A stretch of DNA of 64,000 bases, taken from contig NC_079491.1 of NCBI RefSeq assembly GCF_020520425.1, positions 24,357,449 to 24,421,448 of the forward strand, given 5' to 3'. Origin of the DNA: Spinacia oleracea. Lineage: Eukaryota > Streptophyta > Magnoliopsida > Caryophyllales > Amaranthaceae. The stretch's first letter is position 1; every line of letters begins with the position of its first letter. Position numbers and translations under genes: made by a program. The notes beneath the pieces are model-generated. The model saw only the letters and a program-made list of their open reading frames with translations. It searched no databases and was not told the origin of the DNA. Shown here in pieces: positions 1 through 12,886 of this stretch.

Positions 1-13
1 AGTTCAATTCAAC

Positions 14-14
<1 letters not shown>

Positions 15-70
<56 letters not shown>

Positions 71-71
71 T
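15..71. repeat. (AAT)n microsatellite
   Basis: An almost pure run of AAT triplets. No gene is associated with it. Confidence 0.95.
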
Positions 72-102
72 TAATATAAAGTAATAAGGACGTTGTAGGG
101 CT

Positions 103-312
103 TTGGGTTACGGTTTCTTTCCTTTTTCCTTCTCTTCTTTTGGGGAATTAGAGAAAGGGGCTGTTTCGTTGCTGAAGCGGGTCCAGACGTACTCCAAGGC
201 TCAAGACATTGGGGCACGGGCAGCTGCCCACATTTTCAGCAGGATCGGGTTCGCTATAGCTAGAGGAGTGGGGGCCCAGATTGTATCTCGACTACCCACC
301 AACTTCTTGTAG
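103..312 (+). pseudogene. Coding-like fragment of unknown family
   Basis: This open frame has far more balanced base composition than the AT-rich DNA around it. It reads LLKRVQTYSKAQDIGARAAA, then FAIARGVGAQIVSRLPTNFL, and ends at TAG. The frame is open upstream without a clear ATG, so it looks like the 3' tail of a longer coding sequence. A T-rich, 3'-UTR-like stretch and AAT/ATT repeats follow. I do not recognise the family; a transposable-element protein tail or a truncated host exon are both possible. No splice sites or domain were identified. Confidence 0.3.
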
Positions 313-363
313 TTTACTTTATCTTTGTAGCTTGTTAAGCTTGTAACGTTTTGGTGGTTTCCC

Positions 364-365
<2 letters not shown>

Positions 366-411
<46 letters not shown>

Positions 412-619
412 TTTATTGTTATTATTATTATTATATTACTTATTATTATTATTATTATTATTTATTATTATTATTATTTATTATTATTATTATTATAAAG
501 AAACGATTACACAAAGTTGGATGGGAGCCTAGCCACTAATTGGCCTCCAACACCTTTATTCAAAGAAAAACACAAACGATGAAAAAGAAAAGAACGAATG
601 TTAGCAGCAGCCGTGTTAC

Positions 620-673
<54 letters not shown>

Positions 674-1045
674 CTACGTATAACTAATTATTTATTATTA
701 ATTACTATAATTAGTATTTATCATTTATTATTATTTTTAGTAATTAATTACGGATAATTAATAATTAGTTATAATTATTTATTATTTATTTATTAACTAT
801 AATTAATATTTATCATTTATTTTAATTATTTAGTAATTAATTACATTATTATTATTTATTATATAGTTATTTAGTTATTAATTTTTCTTTAGTTATTAAT
901 TATTTATTATTTAGTTATTAATTAACATTTTTATTATTATTTTGTACTTAACTAGAGATTAATAATTATTTAATAATAATAATAATTATTATTATTTATT
1001 TATATTTATTATTTATGATTTATTTTATATTATTTATTATTTATC
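366..1045. repeat. AAT/ATT microsatellites and AT-rich low-complexity DNA
   Basis: AAT runs (about 366-411), ATT runs (about 420-500 and 618-671) and degenerate TTATTATTTA-type sequence follow one another to about 1045. The open frame through the first part encodes only poly-N/poly-Y and is not a gene. Confidence 0.9.
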
Positions 1046-1050
1046 AACCC

Positions 1051-1316
1051 CTCCGTATTTCAAAAGATAGATACACTTCGACCGACACATAATTTTAGGA
1101 GAGTGCATTGAATTTAATAAAATAAGATGAAAGTGGGGTAGTGGGTAAATGATTTATTATAGTAAATAGATGATGTGAGTAAGTGTGAGGAGCACGAGAA
1201 ATAGAGAAATATTAATATAATTGGAAATGAGGACCAAAACATGTCAAAAAAGGAAAGTGAATCTATTTTAAAATACGATCATTTAAGGAAAATATATCTC
1301 TTTTTAAAATACGGAG
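1051..1316. mobile_element. Stowaway-like MITE
   Basis: The element begins CTCCGTATTTCAAAAG and ends CTTTTTAAAATACGGAG, an imperfect terminal inverted repeat about 266 bp apart. The CTCCGT...ACGGAG ends are typical of plant Tc1/Mariner Stowaway MITEs. The outermost bases and the TA target duplication are eroded. Confidence 0.7.
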
Positions 1317-2170
1317 AGAATATTTATTATTTATTATTTATTCTGTTAAGTTAAGATAAGTTAATTTCAGTTTAATTTAGTTCAGCAAGGTCTTAGTGAC
1401 ATTAGGAAAAAACTTATTGGCATTCTCAGTTGATCTTGTTTACATTCTGTTATAATCCAACAACTTTTATGCGACTTGGGCTTCTTTGGTGGGTCGGGTT
1501 GGGCCTTGATTAACAAACACAAATTAACCGGTTAAATTCTTGATGATTTGGTTAACGTGACAAAAGGCCCAATCAAACAAACCCCTGGTCCCTTAATCCC
1601 TTTCACATCATTTCTCCCCAAAAAATCAAAGTCGCCATCTACAGTTTTAGATCAACAGATTCTTAATATCTTTAAGCTTTAATCTCTATGTCACGCCCTT
1701 TCTCAGTCCTTTTGACCCGTTCTTAAGCCATTAGTCGGAGACAAAATTGTCATAAGATCGACCTAGGTATCAACGTACTTCGTATAAGTTTTCTCCGTTC
1801 AAAAATAGTTGCCACGTCTTGTTTTACTTAAATATACATTTTTTAACTTGATTAACTTAGAAAATAGTACACTCGGGTGTACGGTGCACCCTTTCATATT
1901 TTACCCTTACATGTGATGAGAAAATGTGAGAGGGACCACACATGGACATGAAAAATACCCTCGGATATACGGTGCACATGGTTACACCTAATAATTTACA
2001 TGATTAACTGTACCCTACTAACAAAACTTTTAAAATTTTTATGGTTAATCCATGCATAATAATACTAAGTACTCCGTATAAGTTTAATTTTACAATAGTG
2101 TGACAAATTACTTCGTATTGTTTTTTAGCATACAAACAAAAATAGTATGTGACTATATAGGATACTATTA
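1317..2170. other. Intergenic, nothing recognised
   Basis: AT-rich sequence without a long open frame, RNA gene or clear inverted repeat. A small imperfect repeat of 'tcgg-g-tgtacggtgcac' type occurs at about 1874-1890 and 1963-1979. Confidence 0.5.
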
Positions 2171-2179
2171 TTGTGGTGT

Positions 2180-2470
2180 AAGGAGGCGGAATCAGAAATT
2201 ATACATTGGGGGACCAAAACTTAATATAGAACTTTTATAACAATGTAAAACAAAAAAATAATAATAAAAAAATTACAAAGTATGTTTTATTGGAATTGAA
2301 CCCCGAATCTCCCAACAATAACTAAATTTCTAGGCAAAACTACCACTTGAGCAATACTCCGATAGACATGTGTATTCATATGCATATTTAGTACGTAGTA
2401 CTTCGTATTTATACATCTCATAGAGGTGGCCATGACCCCCGTCAGCCACCCCCTAGCTCCGCCCTTCTAT
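2180..2470 (-). mobile_element. Decayed repeat with tRNA-like box A/box B
   Basis: The left end (ggaggcggaatcagaaa) and right end (ccccctagctccgccctt) are roughly inverted. On the minus strand an internal stretch (about 2365-2285) carries a box-A-like TTGCTCAAGTGGTAG and a box-B-like GGGTTCAATTCC, the layout of a tRNA-derived SINE promoter. It is degenerate and no target duplication was found, so a TIR element containing an old SINE is equally possible. Confidence 0.35.
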
Positions 2471-3325
2471 ATAATTCTAGAAGGCCAATATAGTCATATA
2501 ATATTCTAGAAGGCCAATGGAGGAACCCATTACTTTCGTTTTCAACGTACTCATCTACTGTCTTACCCAAATTTGTGCATATACCACGTATCTTCTTAAT
2601 TTGTGCATATACTACTACGTACTCTGTATCTTCTTAATTAATCAATCAATACTCTAATTATTCACTCATGATTGGTTTGAAATGGAAATGGAAATGGAAA
2701 TGGAAATGGGATTCCCTTATTTTGATGGAAATAAAGAGGCCAACCAATACATGTAGCGTAGCAGTACGTTCATCATCTTTAATTAAAGTCTGTAAAAGAT
2801 AAAACTTAAAGTTAAATTATTTACAGTGTTGAAACTTTGTCTTGATTGCTCCATTTTTGTTTGCCTTTAGTTATTTACTTGACAATGACTCTTCTTTCTG
2901 GGGAGTAAAATTACAGTACAATATATATGATCATGTGATGAATTTCTGTAACTTGATCTTCAATTAATAATTATGCTGTTTTTGAAATCTTTCATGGTTC
3001 TTTGTGCTAAGTAATGTAACTCTCAATGTATATCCCACTCATCATATAAAGATAAAGGAACATTAAAAGAATGTTTACCTTGTTATTCTCCAAAGACAAA
3101 CTAGTCCTCTTTTGGTCCTTACCGTCAATCCCAAGGAAGGGTTTCCCATCACCTTATATTGTCGATTGCGAGCCCATGTTTTTTTAGCCTTCCGATCTTT
3201 AGTTGTATACTTGTATTTCTTCTATTTCTTAATAGATAATGTATTAATATTAACCCCACACCAATTAAAGTAATGATATAAGTAATAAATCTTGGTCATG
3301 GTTAATATATTTATGGAGTGTACAG
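2471..3325. other. Intergenic, nothing recognised
   Basis: AT-rich sequence with a short ggaaat repeat near 2680-2710. No open frame with protein-like composition is present. Confidence 0.5.
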
Positions 3326-3328
3326 TTA

Positions 3329-3664
3329 GGCTCCGTTTGGTAATTAAGGCGTAAAATTTTTCATTGTAAATGATTTTCCATAGAAAACATTTTTTAAGGG
3401 AAAACACAATTCCAAACTAGTTTTCCTTTGTTTGGTACCTTAAAAGGAAAATGAGAGAAGATGGTGAAGATTGAGGGGAAGAAAGGAGAGGAAAGAAGGA
3501 AAAGTGGTTTCCCTCCCTTTCAAATGGAAAAGGGTTTTCCACCTTTTAGGGAGTCATGGAAAATTGTTTTCCATCCATCCCTCACCCAACCAAACAACGC
3601 AAAATGATTGGAAAGGGGAAAATCGTTTTCCATGAAAACGTTTTACACCATACCAAACGGAGCC
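3329..3664. mobile_element. Tourist-type (PIF/Harbinger) MITE
   Basis: It starts GGCTCCGTTTGGTAAT and ends ATACCAAACGGAGCC, with TTA on both sides (3326-3328 and 3665-3667). TTA target duplication with GGC...GCC ends is diagnostic for PIF/Harbinger Tourist elements. Internal TTTTCCAT/ATGGAAAA motifs repeat in both orientations, so it can fold into a long hairpin. It has no coding capacity. Confidence 0.9.
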
Positions 3665-3858
3665 TTAGTGTAATCATAAGGTTTATTTGAAATTGTTTTA
3701 TCATGAAATCGTTTTACATGAAAACGTTTTACACCTTACCAAACGTTATACATGAGGTTTATATACTACCTCTATTTCAAAATAATTGCATTATTTTGAT
3801 TTTTTGACACTATTCATTCAACTTACTATAACCATAACCTTCTACTCATAAATGAAAC

Positions 3859-4483
3859 ACAAGTATTGATAAACTTACCGGGTCATACACAACCTCGTAC
3901 ATGAGAAGAGATTGACCACATATATGTCGGACGGAGTTCCATCCTAAAATCAATTGGTGATAGGATGGAACCTCGCCAGGCTTATATGTGGTCAATATCA
4001 ACTTATGTACGGGCTTGTGCATGACCGGTGATTTTATCATGGTATCAGAGCTGACGTTCTTGGCCCATTATCAACACCCAAGATTCCAAAAAGAAGGGAG
4101 GCCCAATGAATTGAGAATGCAAGATGGAGAGGATTTAAAGATCTGTCTGGGCCAAAAATTCAACATAATTGATTGCCCCAAGTAGGGGCCGTTTGACCTC
4201 ATGTTGGAAGACCAAAGAAGGCCCAACGAGGAAGTAGTAACCTAATCCAAATTGCAAGAAATAAGATATGCTTACATGTGAGGGGGAATGTTGAGAAGAT
4301 AAAACCACATGTGAGTTGTGACTTATTGTCCCACATGAAAAAATAGAGGGAGGTTGACTAACATATAAGATTGGTGGACAACTCCACCTATCACCAATTG
4401 GTTTTAGGATGAAACCCCATCGACTTATATATGGTCAATCTCATCTCATGTACGGCCTTGTGTATGGTCCAGTGAGTTTGTCA
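3859..4483 (+). mobile_element. TRIM-like mini-retrotransposon with palindromic 5' LTR
   Basis: A primer-binding site TGGTATCAGAGC (initiator tRNA-Met type) lies at 4040-4051 directly after an LTR-like end in ...TCA. A purine tract gtgagggggaa (4278-4288) precedes a 3' LTR that starts TGTTGAGAAG at 4289 and ends ...TTTGTCA at 4483. The LTR is ~195 bp and the internal part ~249 bp, with no gag or pol, as in terminal-repeat retrotransposons in miniature. Instead of a full 5' LTR there is an inverted partial copy (3859-3957) abutting a direct partial copy (about 3955-4039). The open frames on both strands are products of this palindrome. Confidence 0.7.
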
Positions 4484-5430
4484 AGTATTACTATTATATA
4501 AATGTTACTGGGTTTGACTTAATGTATATTTTAAATATATCAACTTTTTTTTATAGTATTTACTATTACATTCATAGTAATTATTAATACTTCGTATTAA
4601 AGTTTTATGTTAGGTAAACGTAAAAGTAAAAAAAGAGGTAATTATTTTGAAATGGATGAAGTATATGTATACAAACCGGCATACGGATCATAGTACCTTT
4701 TAAAATATCATGTTTTGATAATTCAGATGAATAATGTTAAATTTGTGTGTTGGACAAAATAAATAACTTTAATGTCAATTAATTAATTTATAATCTGGTA
4801 TTAAGTGAAGTGTAAATGACACCAAAGAAACAGAAACCCGTCCTAAAGTTAATTACAAATTGATTCAATTGTCATCGCCTATACTCTGTATTTCTTAAGT
4901 CGCTTTAAGTAACCAAAAAAAAAAAAAAGAAACAGACATTTCTGGTCATCGAAAAAGTGGGTTGGGCCCTGCCCATTATCGAGGCAGCATATTTCAGCCT
5001 TAGCCCCGCAACCAAGCTAGTAGTCTGTGACCCAACCCAAACTTTTCGCAACCATAAATTGAGTAGAAAAACCTTTTCAATTAATGTTAACCCGTTAACT
5101 AATTACTTCATATGGTCTTAAAAGTTTTGTACACTTAGTGGCGAATCTTGAAAGATTTTCTTCCAGGGTCAATGAAAACTGAACCAGATAAAAGTATACA
5201 CGAAAGTAATAGTTAATAAATATTTTAAACAAAAAATTATGGAGGTAAAAGATGAAACATAAGCCTTAAAAACTTAGTATCACAATCTCATTTTGAGTTA
5301 ACACAATTACAGTAATGCTCGTCGCTCTTTCAACAATTTAAAATCAACAATAATAGACTTTATAGTATAAGTCTTTGTTAATTTCCTCTCAATATAAATA
5401 ACCAAGCTATCGGCCAAAAACTCATCTTCC
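4484..5430. other. Intergenic, nothing recognised
   Basis: AT-rich sequence with a poly-A run at about 4915-4928. No supported gene or transposon end was identified. Confidence 0.5.
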
Positions 5431-5439
5431 ATGGGCCTA

Positions 5440-6640
5440 GGACTTTTGTTGAGTCACATGAAGCAACTGCCGAGTTAATCTCTTCATGAGTAAAATTTAT
5501 TGTGAGGAGTTGGGCTTGTTCTAGAGATAGAGTTTTGAAGTCAAGACTGTTGAAAGTGGGTCTCTGAGAAAATTCCTCCTTGGAAATATTTTTGAAATAT
5601 CGGTTGGCCTCCCTCCTTATCCCTTCGGGATACCGGATATTGGTATTCTATCAATGATGAGGTTGTCAATACAATTTTTTTTGTTTCCGAATAGATGCTA
5701 CTGTGTGTCTGTGTAAAATAATTTAGGATGTGAAGGAATTTGAGCCTACACTTGACATTGTGTTGCTCCCTCTTTTGCTGGCATGCAGGACTTCATTGAA
5801 GTCTCCCATTATGAGACAAGGGAGGGACTAAGTGTTATGATATTCAATGATCTCGATCCAAGTTTTGGCTCTTTCATCAATGTCACATAAGTTATAAACG
5901 TTGATGAGGGTGCATTTTAGGCTAATAGAGAGTATGGTACCCGTCATTTCTATCTAGTTTTGATTGCAAAGGAAGGACTCCATCAAAACGAATTCTTGTA
6001 ACCGGTCCACAGTGATAAGAGGCTTCCTGAGTTCCTCACTGATGGGCTTGAGACCCATTGCACATTGTTGTCACTCCAAACGGATCGAATGATTTTATGG
6101 TTGAGGTTTTCGAACATCGTTTCTTGGATAAAAATCAAGTTTGGCGGCTCTTTTCTGGCCCTAAAACTTCTAATATTCCAAGACAGGGTTATCATGATAA
6201 TGTTGGAAGTAGGTTTAATAGGATGGGGGGTTATTGTTGGGATGCCACCTAGTCAAAGTGTTGACGGTTGAGTTTGGGGTCATGGGTCGCCTATGGCTTT
6301 TTCTAGGGCCAGATTGATCACCTGTTCTATTTTATAAACGCGTGATTGCAGGAAAGATTGAGGCCCATTAAAAGCGAGCCCAAGTTGGTCTGCCAAGGCA
6401 AGAGCATCTATAGAATTATTGATGGGTTCTGAAGAGGGGTTTTGTGGCGGTTAAGGAGGTGGGTTTGGGATGGTAATTTTCGATGGTATTTCTTTTTCGT
6501 TGATCCCTTTGCTCATTTCTTTTCATGTATGTCTTTAATGTTAGGTGATGGATTCCTAAAAATCTGGAGGAAAGATTGGTTTTAGAGTTGGACGAGTTGG
6601 AGGGGGAGGTGTTTTTGGGCCTTAAAAGTGGCCCAAATAT
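5440..6640 (-). pseudogene. Decayed LINE (L1-type) endonuclease fragment
   Basis: On the minus strand a frame at 6195-5983 reads MITLSWNIRSF, then FIQETMFE, then SLLSLWTGY. These are the SWN and QET signatures of the APE endonuclease of plant L1 LINEs. Further downstream (about 5825-5715) another frame gives MGDFNEVLHASKRG, the GDFNEV catalytic motif. Frames are shifted and interrupted, so it is a relic. The part to the right (6200-6640) probably derives from ORF1 but shows no clear domain. No reverse transcriptase portion or poly-A tail was found. Confidence 0.75.
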
Positions 6641-8381
6641 GTTTGATGTTTGGATGATATTAGCAGGGGAGGTTCGGGTCAGAGGGGGTGATGAAGGGGA
6701 TTGTGATTGCTTTGGGACTAGCTTGTTCGTTTATTGGGGTTGATTGTTTGGGGAGTGAACCCTGTAGCTACGTACTACTCGAGCTTTATACTTGATAACT
6801 TCAACAAATGCTTATCAATCATTCATGACGTTAGACAACTAGGTAAAAGATAATTATAACACATATTTCTGTTTTTGGCCTGATCCCAACAAGGCAACAA
6901 CCATGCAATGAACACGAACACGAACACGAACATGATGCAAGCTAGACTATACATTCAACAACTGAAGTTTAAGCTGTTCTACCTAACATCGGTTATGGAT
7001 GTTCAAAGGATGATTTCAATTGACAAGTGATATCAACCACTCGATTTCACCAAACTTTTGCGTGTTGGTGAGGTTTCATGGAAGGTGTTGCAAATTGCCA
7101 TACCCTAATAAGTTACATTACTTGAGAGGTTTAATGAGCATAACGAGTTCAGTCAAAATTTACAAGTTTGCCAAAACCTGCTAAATTAGGGCAGGTTTTC
7201 CGGCATAAGCGAAAGAGTTTTTGGATCGGGCTTAATTTCGGTCTAAAGCACGTTTATAAGGATGTTCAAACCCATATATTTTCAGCCCAGGTCGATCGAG
7301 CTGGCTGGATCAGGGATGAATATATAGCTATCTTCATACAGATAACAGATGAAGAATACTGAATACATGATGATCGATGTGCCATACTCTAGCTCCGTAC
7401 ATTCTATGCGGAATTTACCAACAAAAGGCAACTAACTTTTATTCTAAAAATGAGCTCTCCATGTGTGTAACATTAAGAATCATACACAAAAATAATAAAA
7501 ATGGGATATCAATAATGCATGGGAAATGCTTTGTTACCTGAAGCAAGAATCGGAAAAAAGGCAATTCCTTTTAAAAAGAAGGCCATATCGTAAGTGTTTT
7601 TAGTACATCATTATATATACTAGTAACAATTAATAAATAAATAATGCAAGAAAAGGTGGTAAACACCAGCCACAAAAGTGTGAGAAAGTTAAGAGCTTTT
7701 TCTCATAAAAAGGGACACCCCACTTTCTGCCTTATTACATAATTTTATAATTATAATTTCACATTTCTTAAATGAAAAGCATATCTTTAACTTGGTTCCT
7801 CCTTTTTAGAGATTATAAATTAGATTCCCATTATTTCTTACTTCACTATATAATATTCCACATGTTTCCGATTAGGGTATTATTCCTTGCTTCTACATTC
7901 ATATTCAACACGTTAACTAGTTGTACGTACATTCATATATGTATGTGATGCATGATACGATATCAAAATTACTACGTGTCTGGCGTTAATAATCTGGCGT
8001 TATATGTAGTACGGAGTATAAATTATATTATGTACTGTATGTAGTAGTTAGATTTAATTGCTATTATTGAGGAAGATAGGGTTACATTAATATATATGTA
8101 GTGTACGTTATGGGAACATGAAGAACTTTGGCTTCAATGTCAAGCACGAATTGAGCATTTGAGCATATACCATTCTAGGATTTGTGCTTTTGAAAGAAGA
8201 TATAGAATCTAATACTCATACATGCAGTAACAGACTTCATTTGACCATAATATTTAAAAATTAATTTTTAGTAGATCAAGTAGTATAGTAATACATAGAG
8301 ATCAAATAAATTTCTTGGGATATCAAAAGATTGTAGATGAGACTTAACCCAATGTCCGTGTACACACGTTAGAAAAACCGA
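6641..8381. other. Intergenic, nothing recognised
   Basis: No gene is supported. It includes a short hexamer-like repeat (gaacac) near 6911-6930. The open frame at 7168-7362 has no recognisable domain. Confidence 0.45.
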
Positions 8382-8650
8382 CACTACAAAAAATTATTCC
8401 ATTAACGATGGGAAATTCCGTCGCTAAAAGCCAATAATCGTTGATTAATGACGGAATTTCCTGCCGCAAACCCGTCATAAAAGGGAACCGTCGTTAATGG
8501 AAAATCCTTTCGTTAACCCGTCGTAAAAGACATTTGCGACGGTTGTCCCCGTCTTTATTTGGTTATTAGTCCCGTCGTAAAAGGGTTTTGCGACGAAATT
8601 TTAGACCCGTCATAATTAGGTTATCGTTAAAGATAAAAATTCTTGTAGTG
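8382..8650 (+). mobile_element. CACTA-type MITE, copy A (divergent)
   Basis: Begins CACTACAAAAAATTATTCC and ends TTCTTGTAGTG, with the family's internal CGACGG/CCGTCG motifs. Flanks are cga and caa, matching at 2 of 3 positions. It lacks coding capacity and is the same family as the copies at 8912, 12887, 14789, 29928, 53812 and 55245. Confidence 0.85.
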
Positions 8651-8911
8651 CAATAAGAAGAATAGGGTACGTATGCACCTCCACAAGTTTGAACCTTTAG
8701 TATTACACTTGTTGAAGAAGAAATAATTAAAGATCATGAACGGCTTCTAGATCTAAACAAAGCAGATTCATTAATGTTCAATCTTTACTTACACACAAAG
8801 AATCTACAAGCATAACTAGCTAGACATGTTAAGAATATATATATACACCCGGTTCACCCTTGGGCTAATTCGGGTTCGGGGCGAGTTTTATGTGCGATAG
8901 GTTTCAGTCTC

Positions 8912-9180
8912 CACTACAAGAATTTGTATCTTTAATGACAACCTAATAACGACGGGTCAAAAATCCCGTTGCAAAAGGCTTTTGCGGTGCTAACAACCAA
9001 ACAAAGACGGGAACAACCGTCGCAAATATTTTTTACGACGGTTTAACGACGTGATTTTCCATTAATGACGACGACCCTCTTTTATGACGGGTTCGTGAAA
9101 AGAAATCTCGTCGTTAATCAATGATTATTGGCCCTTAGCGACGGGATTTCCCTTCGTTAGTGGTACAATTTTTTGTAGTA
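8912..9180 (-). mobile_element. CACTA-type MITE, copy B (inverted)
   Basis: Begins CACTACAAGAATTTGTATC, the 3' end of the family read in reverse, and ends TTTTTGTAGTA with a mutated last base. The 3-bp target duplication CTC is perfect (8909-8911 and 9181-9183). It lies only 261 bp from copy A in opposite orientation. Confidence 0.85.
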
Positions 9181-9952
9181 CTCCTCCCAATTATTGTTGC
9201 AGGGAACGAACATGCGGTCCTCCCTACCAAGTTTAGCCCCAATCACCGGCCATTGAGTCAACAGACAATTGGTACATGCATGTATATTAACAAGACCGAT
9301 TAACATTGCCGAACTCTACAAATTAATTTAATCATTGATCATCAATGGTTAATTAATTAATTTAACTATTTAGGAAAATAAATTCAATTAATTAGTAATA
9401 CTATAATAAAAGTTGTTAATTACTACCTTAATCTATTATTTAGCCAATTAGTCTACTAATGACATTTTAATTACCTCTAATTATACTTAAACTATTTTGA
9501 TGAATTACTACTGCAATAACAAGCTCGTGAGCTACGTACCCAACCTCGACTCATAATCGTACAAAATTGAAATCGATCGATAACCAACCAATGTTAAGAC
9601 TTTGTTCTTTTCACCTGTCTGGCCTGTTCTTTCTAGTTAAATTATTACTATGCTCTTTTCCTAATTTGGTTTAGTCGTTCTGGTTTGAATTTTCTGATAT
9701 TGCCGATTAGATTAGAGTATGGACTCGTTCAATTATCTACAACCTTCCTTGCTCTAGCAGAACAAACTATTTGTTTCTCAAATCGGCTAGCTTGACTTAT
9801 TGAGTGCGGATCCTCTAAAGTTTTAATAAAATTTTATAAGATAGAATTGTATCTAAATCATACATTTTAAATACAATGACTCATATTAGTGGGAATGGAA
9901 AATTAGAGGGTGGATGTTGGTGAGAATTAAGAGGGATTTTGGAAAGATAATA
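9181..9952. other. Intergenic, nothing recognised
   Basis: AT-rich, without a coding frame or clear repeat ends. Confidence 0.5.
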
Positions 9953-10210
9953 CTTCCTCCGTTCTTTTTTAAATGACACAATTATTTAAGCACTTTTGCC
10001 AATGCACGATTTCAATCACTAATATCTTCAATTATGGATAAGGAAAAGTTATAAAAAGTTGATATTTAAAAACTATTTATTGAGACGAATCTAATAAGAC
10101 CTCACAAGACTATGTTTTTTCTTAAGTATAAATCACAAAATGAAGTCAAATGAGCTTGTATAAATAGTGTCCATAACCCAATTGTGTCATGTAATAAAGA
10201 ACAGAGGAAG
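9953..10210. mobile_element. Stowaway-like MITE
   Basis: Starts CTTCCTCCGTTCTTTTTTAA and ends AATAAAGAACAGAGGAAG, flanked by TA on both sides (9951-9952 and 10211-10212). This is the Tc1/Mariner Stowaway pattern. Inner sequence is also palindromic (gacacaatta ... caattgtgtc). Confidence 0.85.
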
Positions 10211-10212
10211 TA

Positions 10213-12886
10213 TATATGAGCCATTGATTTTTCATTCAATGGTTAATATCGCCCAAACCCTACCTTGTAAAGTTATTTCAGAATTCTAGATGGAGGATCC
10301 AAAACCTGACTTATCTTATTGAACCAATTTTCAAATGAAAATTCATAATTTTGTTTCTCAAATTGGTTCTGCTTATTGAACCAAGTTTTAAATTAAATCT
10401 ATAAAAAGAACGTGTTAAATAATATTTAAGAAAAAATGGTTATGGACATTGCATAACCAAATTGAAAACTTGTTGCATTGGTTCGACTTTTTCGAATCTA
10501 AGTTGCTCTTGAATAAAAACCCACAATTAGGGCATTAGACTACCAAGCTAGAATTTATTTATTAGGGTCTACTACCTCCGTTATTTTAAACAATAATACA
10601 CCCAAAAAGTACGAGATCGACTACTGGAAGGATTTTCTTTCAACTAACCTATTCATTGTTTTTAGTTTCTATTGCTACCGTAAGTCCGTCACCTAGCTTA
10701 CAATCAAATTTTCTATTAGCTCTAGTTCTGATAATCATAATAAAAAGACTAATTAATTTATAAAAATTAATTGTCACATTTACCATAAACTAAGTCTTGT
10801 AAAAGACGTACGGCAGGAAATTTATACTCGACTATTCGTATCAAGTATAATAATATAATGGTGTTAGCTTTGGGAGATACTCCATGAGCTAAATGTTACA
10901 TTTAATTTTTCATTTTATACGTAATATTAAGCATATGATGAAAAGATATCGCGGCTCAATCGCTCATGAAGCTCCCTTAACCTTTTTATAAAATGTACAT
11001 ACAACTATATATCCATATATCTGACGGTATTTTTTTGTTCATTTGAAAAGCTTTACTCATGTTAGGCTATATTCAATAAACTATTTCAAGTGATAAGGTG
11101 TTAAAATTTTAAGTATCTATATATATGTTTCAAGTGATAAGGTATTAAATTTTTAAGTGTCTCTCTCTCTCTATATATATATATGAGTTACTAATTTAAG
11201 TACTATCTCAATTCAAGTTCCTTACATTCTCATGTAATTTACCTTTAACTTATTATTTAAAATAGTTGTTTAAACAATTTCAGCTTTTTAAACAATTAGC
11301 TATACCAAACAACTGATTCAATCAGGTACCTTAGCTGATGTATTTTTTATTTCATCTAATTTATCAGTTTCATCTTTATTGCAGTTGGTGTTGTCAGGTA
11401 GATCTTTTAAATTCTTTCAGTGAGCAAATTGATGAATTGAATTCGTATATACACCTAACTCTAAATATATTCGAGATACTGAATACAAGATGAAATTGTT
11501 CCATTTCTATTATTTTTATTATTTCAAATGAACAAATTCTCTACTTATAGGTTAGGTTTTTTTTCCTTTTCCCTTCTTTAATTTCAAAGGTGGGAAGATA
11601 ATTATCTTTATGTGATTCTAATCAAACCCTCTTTAAGGTTTTATATAATAATGATAATAATAAAATAAAAAAAAAAAAAAAAGGAAAGGAGATGCTTGAT
11701 TATCAATTTTGTTCCACCTTTTACCCCCTCAATTATTTTTAACTTGAAACTCACTTTTATAAATACATATATACCATATACCATAACTTTTCCATGCTTT
11801 CCAAAGGTAAGAATGTCTGGTGTTACAAAAATCAAAGTGAGTAAAAGTTATTCTTTCTTTCCCTTTATTTATATATTTATTTATTTAAATTTCTTTTCCC
11901 CTAAACCCACATTAAGCATAAAAAGAAGTGCTCTATCTTTTTTGATTTTTCTAAGGGAAGATTTTGCTTTAGCCTTCCAAAATAAAGTTAGTCCAAAAAA
12001 GTTGGCTTGCCTTTGCACTATGCTTACGTTATGGATCATACCTTAAATCTTTATTTACTTTGTGCATTTCCAACACCATACTTTACAAATTTTAATTATG
12101 GTTTTTTAATGTATAATGCATTAGCCTAAAATTATCTATTAATTACAAGTTGATCATTTTGGCACTTCTACCTTCATGCAGCCGGGTTATGGATGAATAG
12201 TTAAAGTGTACAACGTTGAGTCTGGTGTATTTGTATTTGTTGAATATCACATAAACCGCCCTCAAGGGCTCGAGGGATGTTAACCTAGTTATGGTCGGGC
12301 AACTGAAATTGGATATTTTAGGGTTTTCAAATAACATCGAATCAAAGAACAATTAGAGATTTAATTTGATGAAACTGATATTAGTATGTAGGTCGAAGGC
12401 GAAGCATTTGAATTGTACGTAGAAGTCACCAAATATCTTAACAACATTCCAATTTATTTCCAACAAAAAAATAATTTAATTAGCATAATATTAAAAAAAC
12501 GAAATCAAATTAATATAAGGGTATAATGTATAGTAGAAAAGCTCGAAAAAGTTTAAAGCCATTAGATTACTTGAAGTTCGATTAGCTAAACAGCTTTAAG
12601 TAATTAAAGAGATATGGAGCAGCTGGAAGATGCTAAATCGATCGTAGAGTAATGATGAGGGTAGAATTTTTGCGATGGGCAAAGTTAGGGAACAAAAGAG
12701 AAAAAGAACAACTATTATACGGCTATTTCATAAAGTCACAAGGTAAAAAGCTAACAAATTATTTAGTAATTACAATGACAAAGCTATGAGTTTCTTTTTC
12801 TCTTTTATTTATAGGCTTATATGAGAAATAAATAAAAATGAAATAGGAAAGAAAAAGAAAACTTTAATTTTAAGTTACGAGTTTCT
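10213..12886. other. Intergenic, nothing firm
   Basis: AT-rich. A ~45-bp tandem duplication (tttcaagtgataaggt...) lies at about 11085-11160, followed by a CT/TA microsatellite. A single Stowaway-like end occurs near 10571. The 116-codon frame at 11696-12046 has no domain or protein-like composition. Confidence 0.45.

Noticed and set aside
8382..9180. CRISPR-like or regulatory array of CGACGG repeats
   Set aside because: The repeats are internal motifs of two MITE copies with CACTA ends; there are no regular spacers, and this is plant nuclear DNA.
11696..12046. 116-codon frame
   Set aside because: Phe/Ile-rich translation of AT-rich DNA without a domain; a chance frame.
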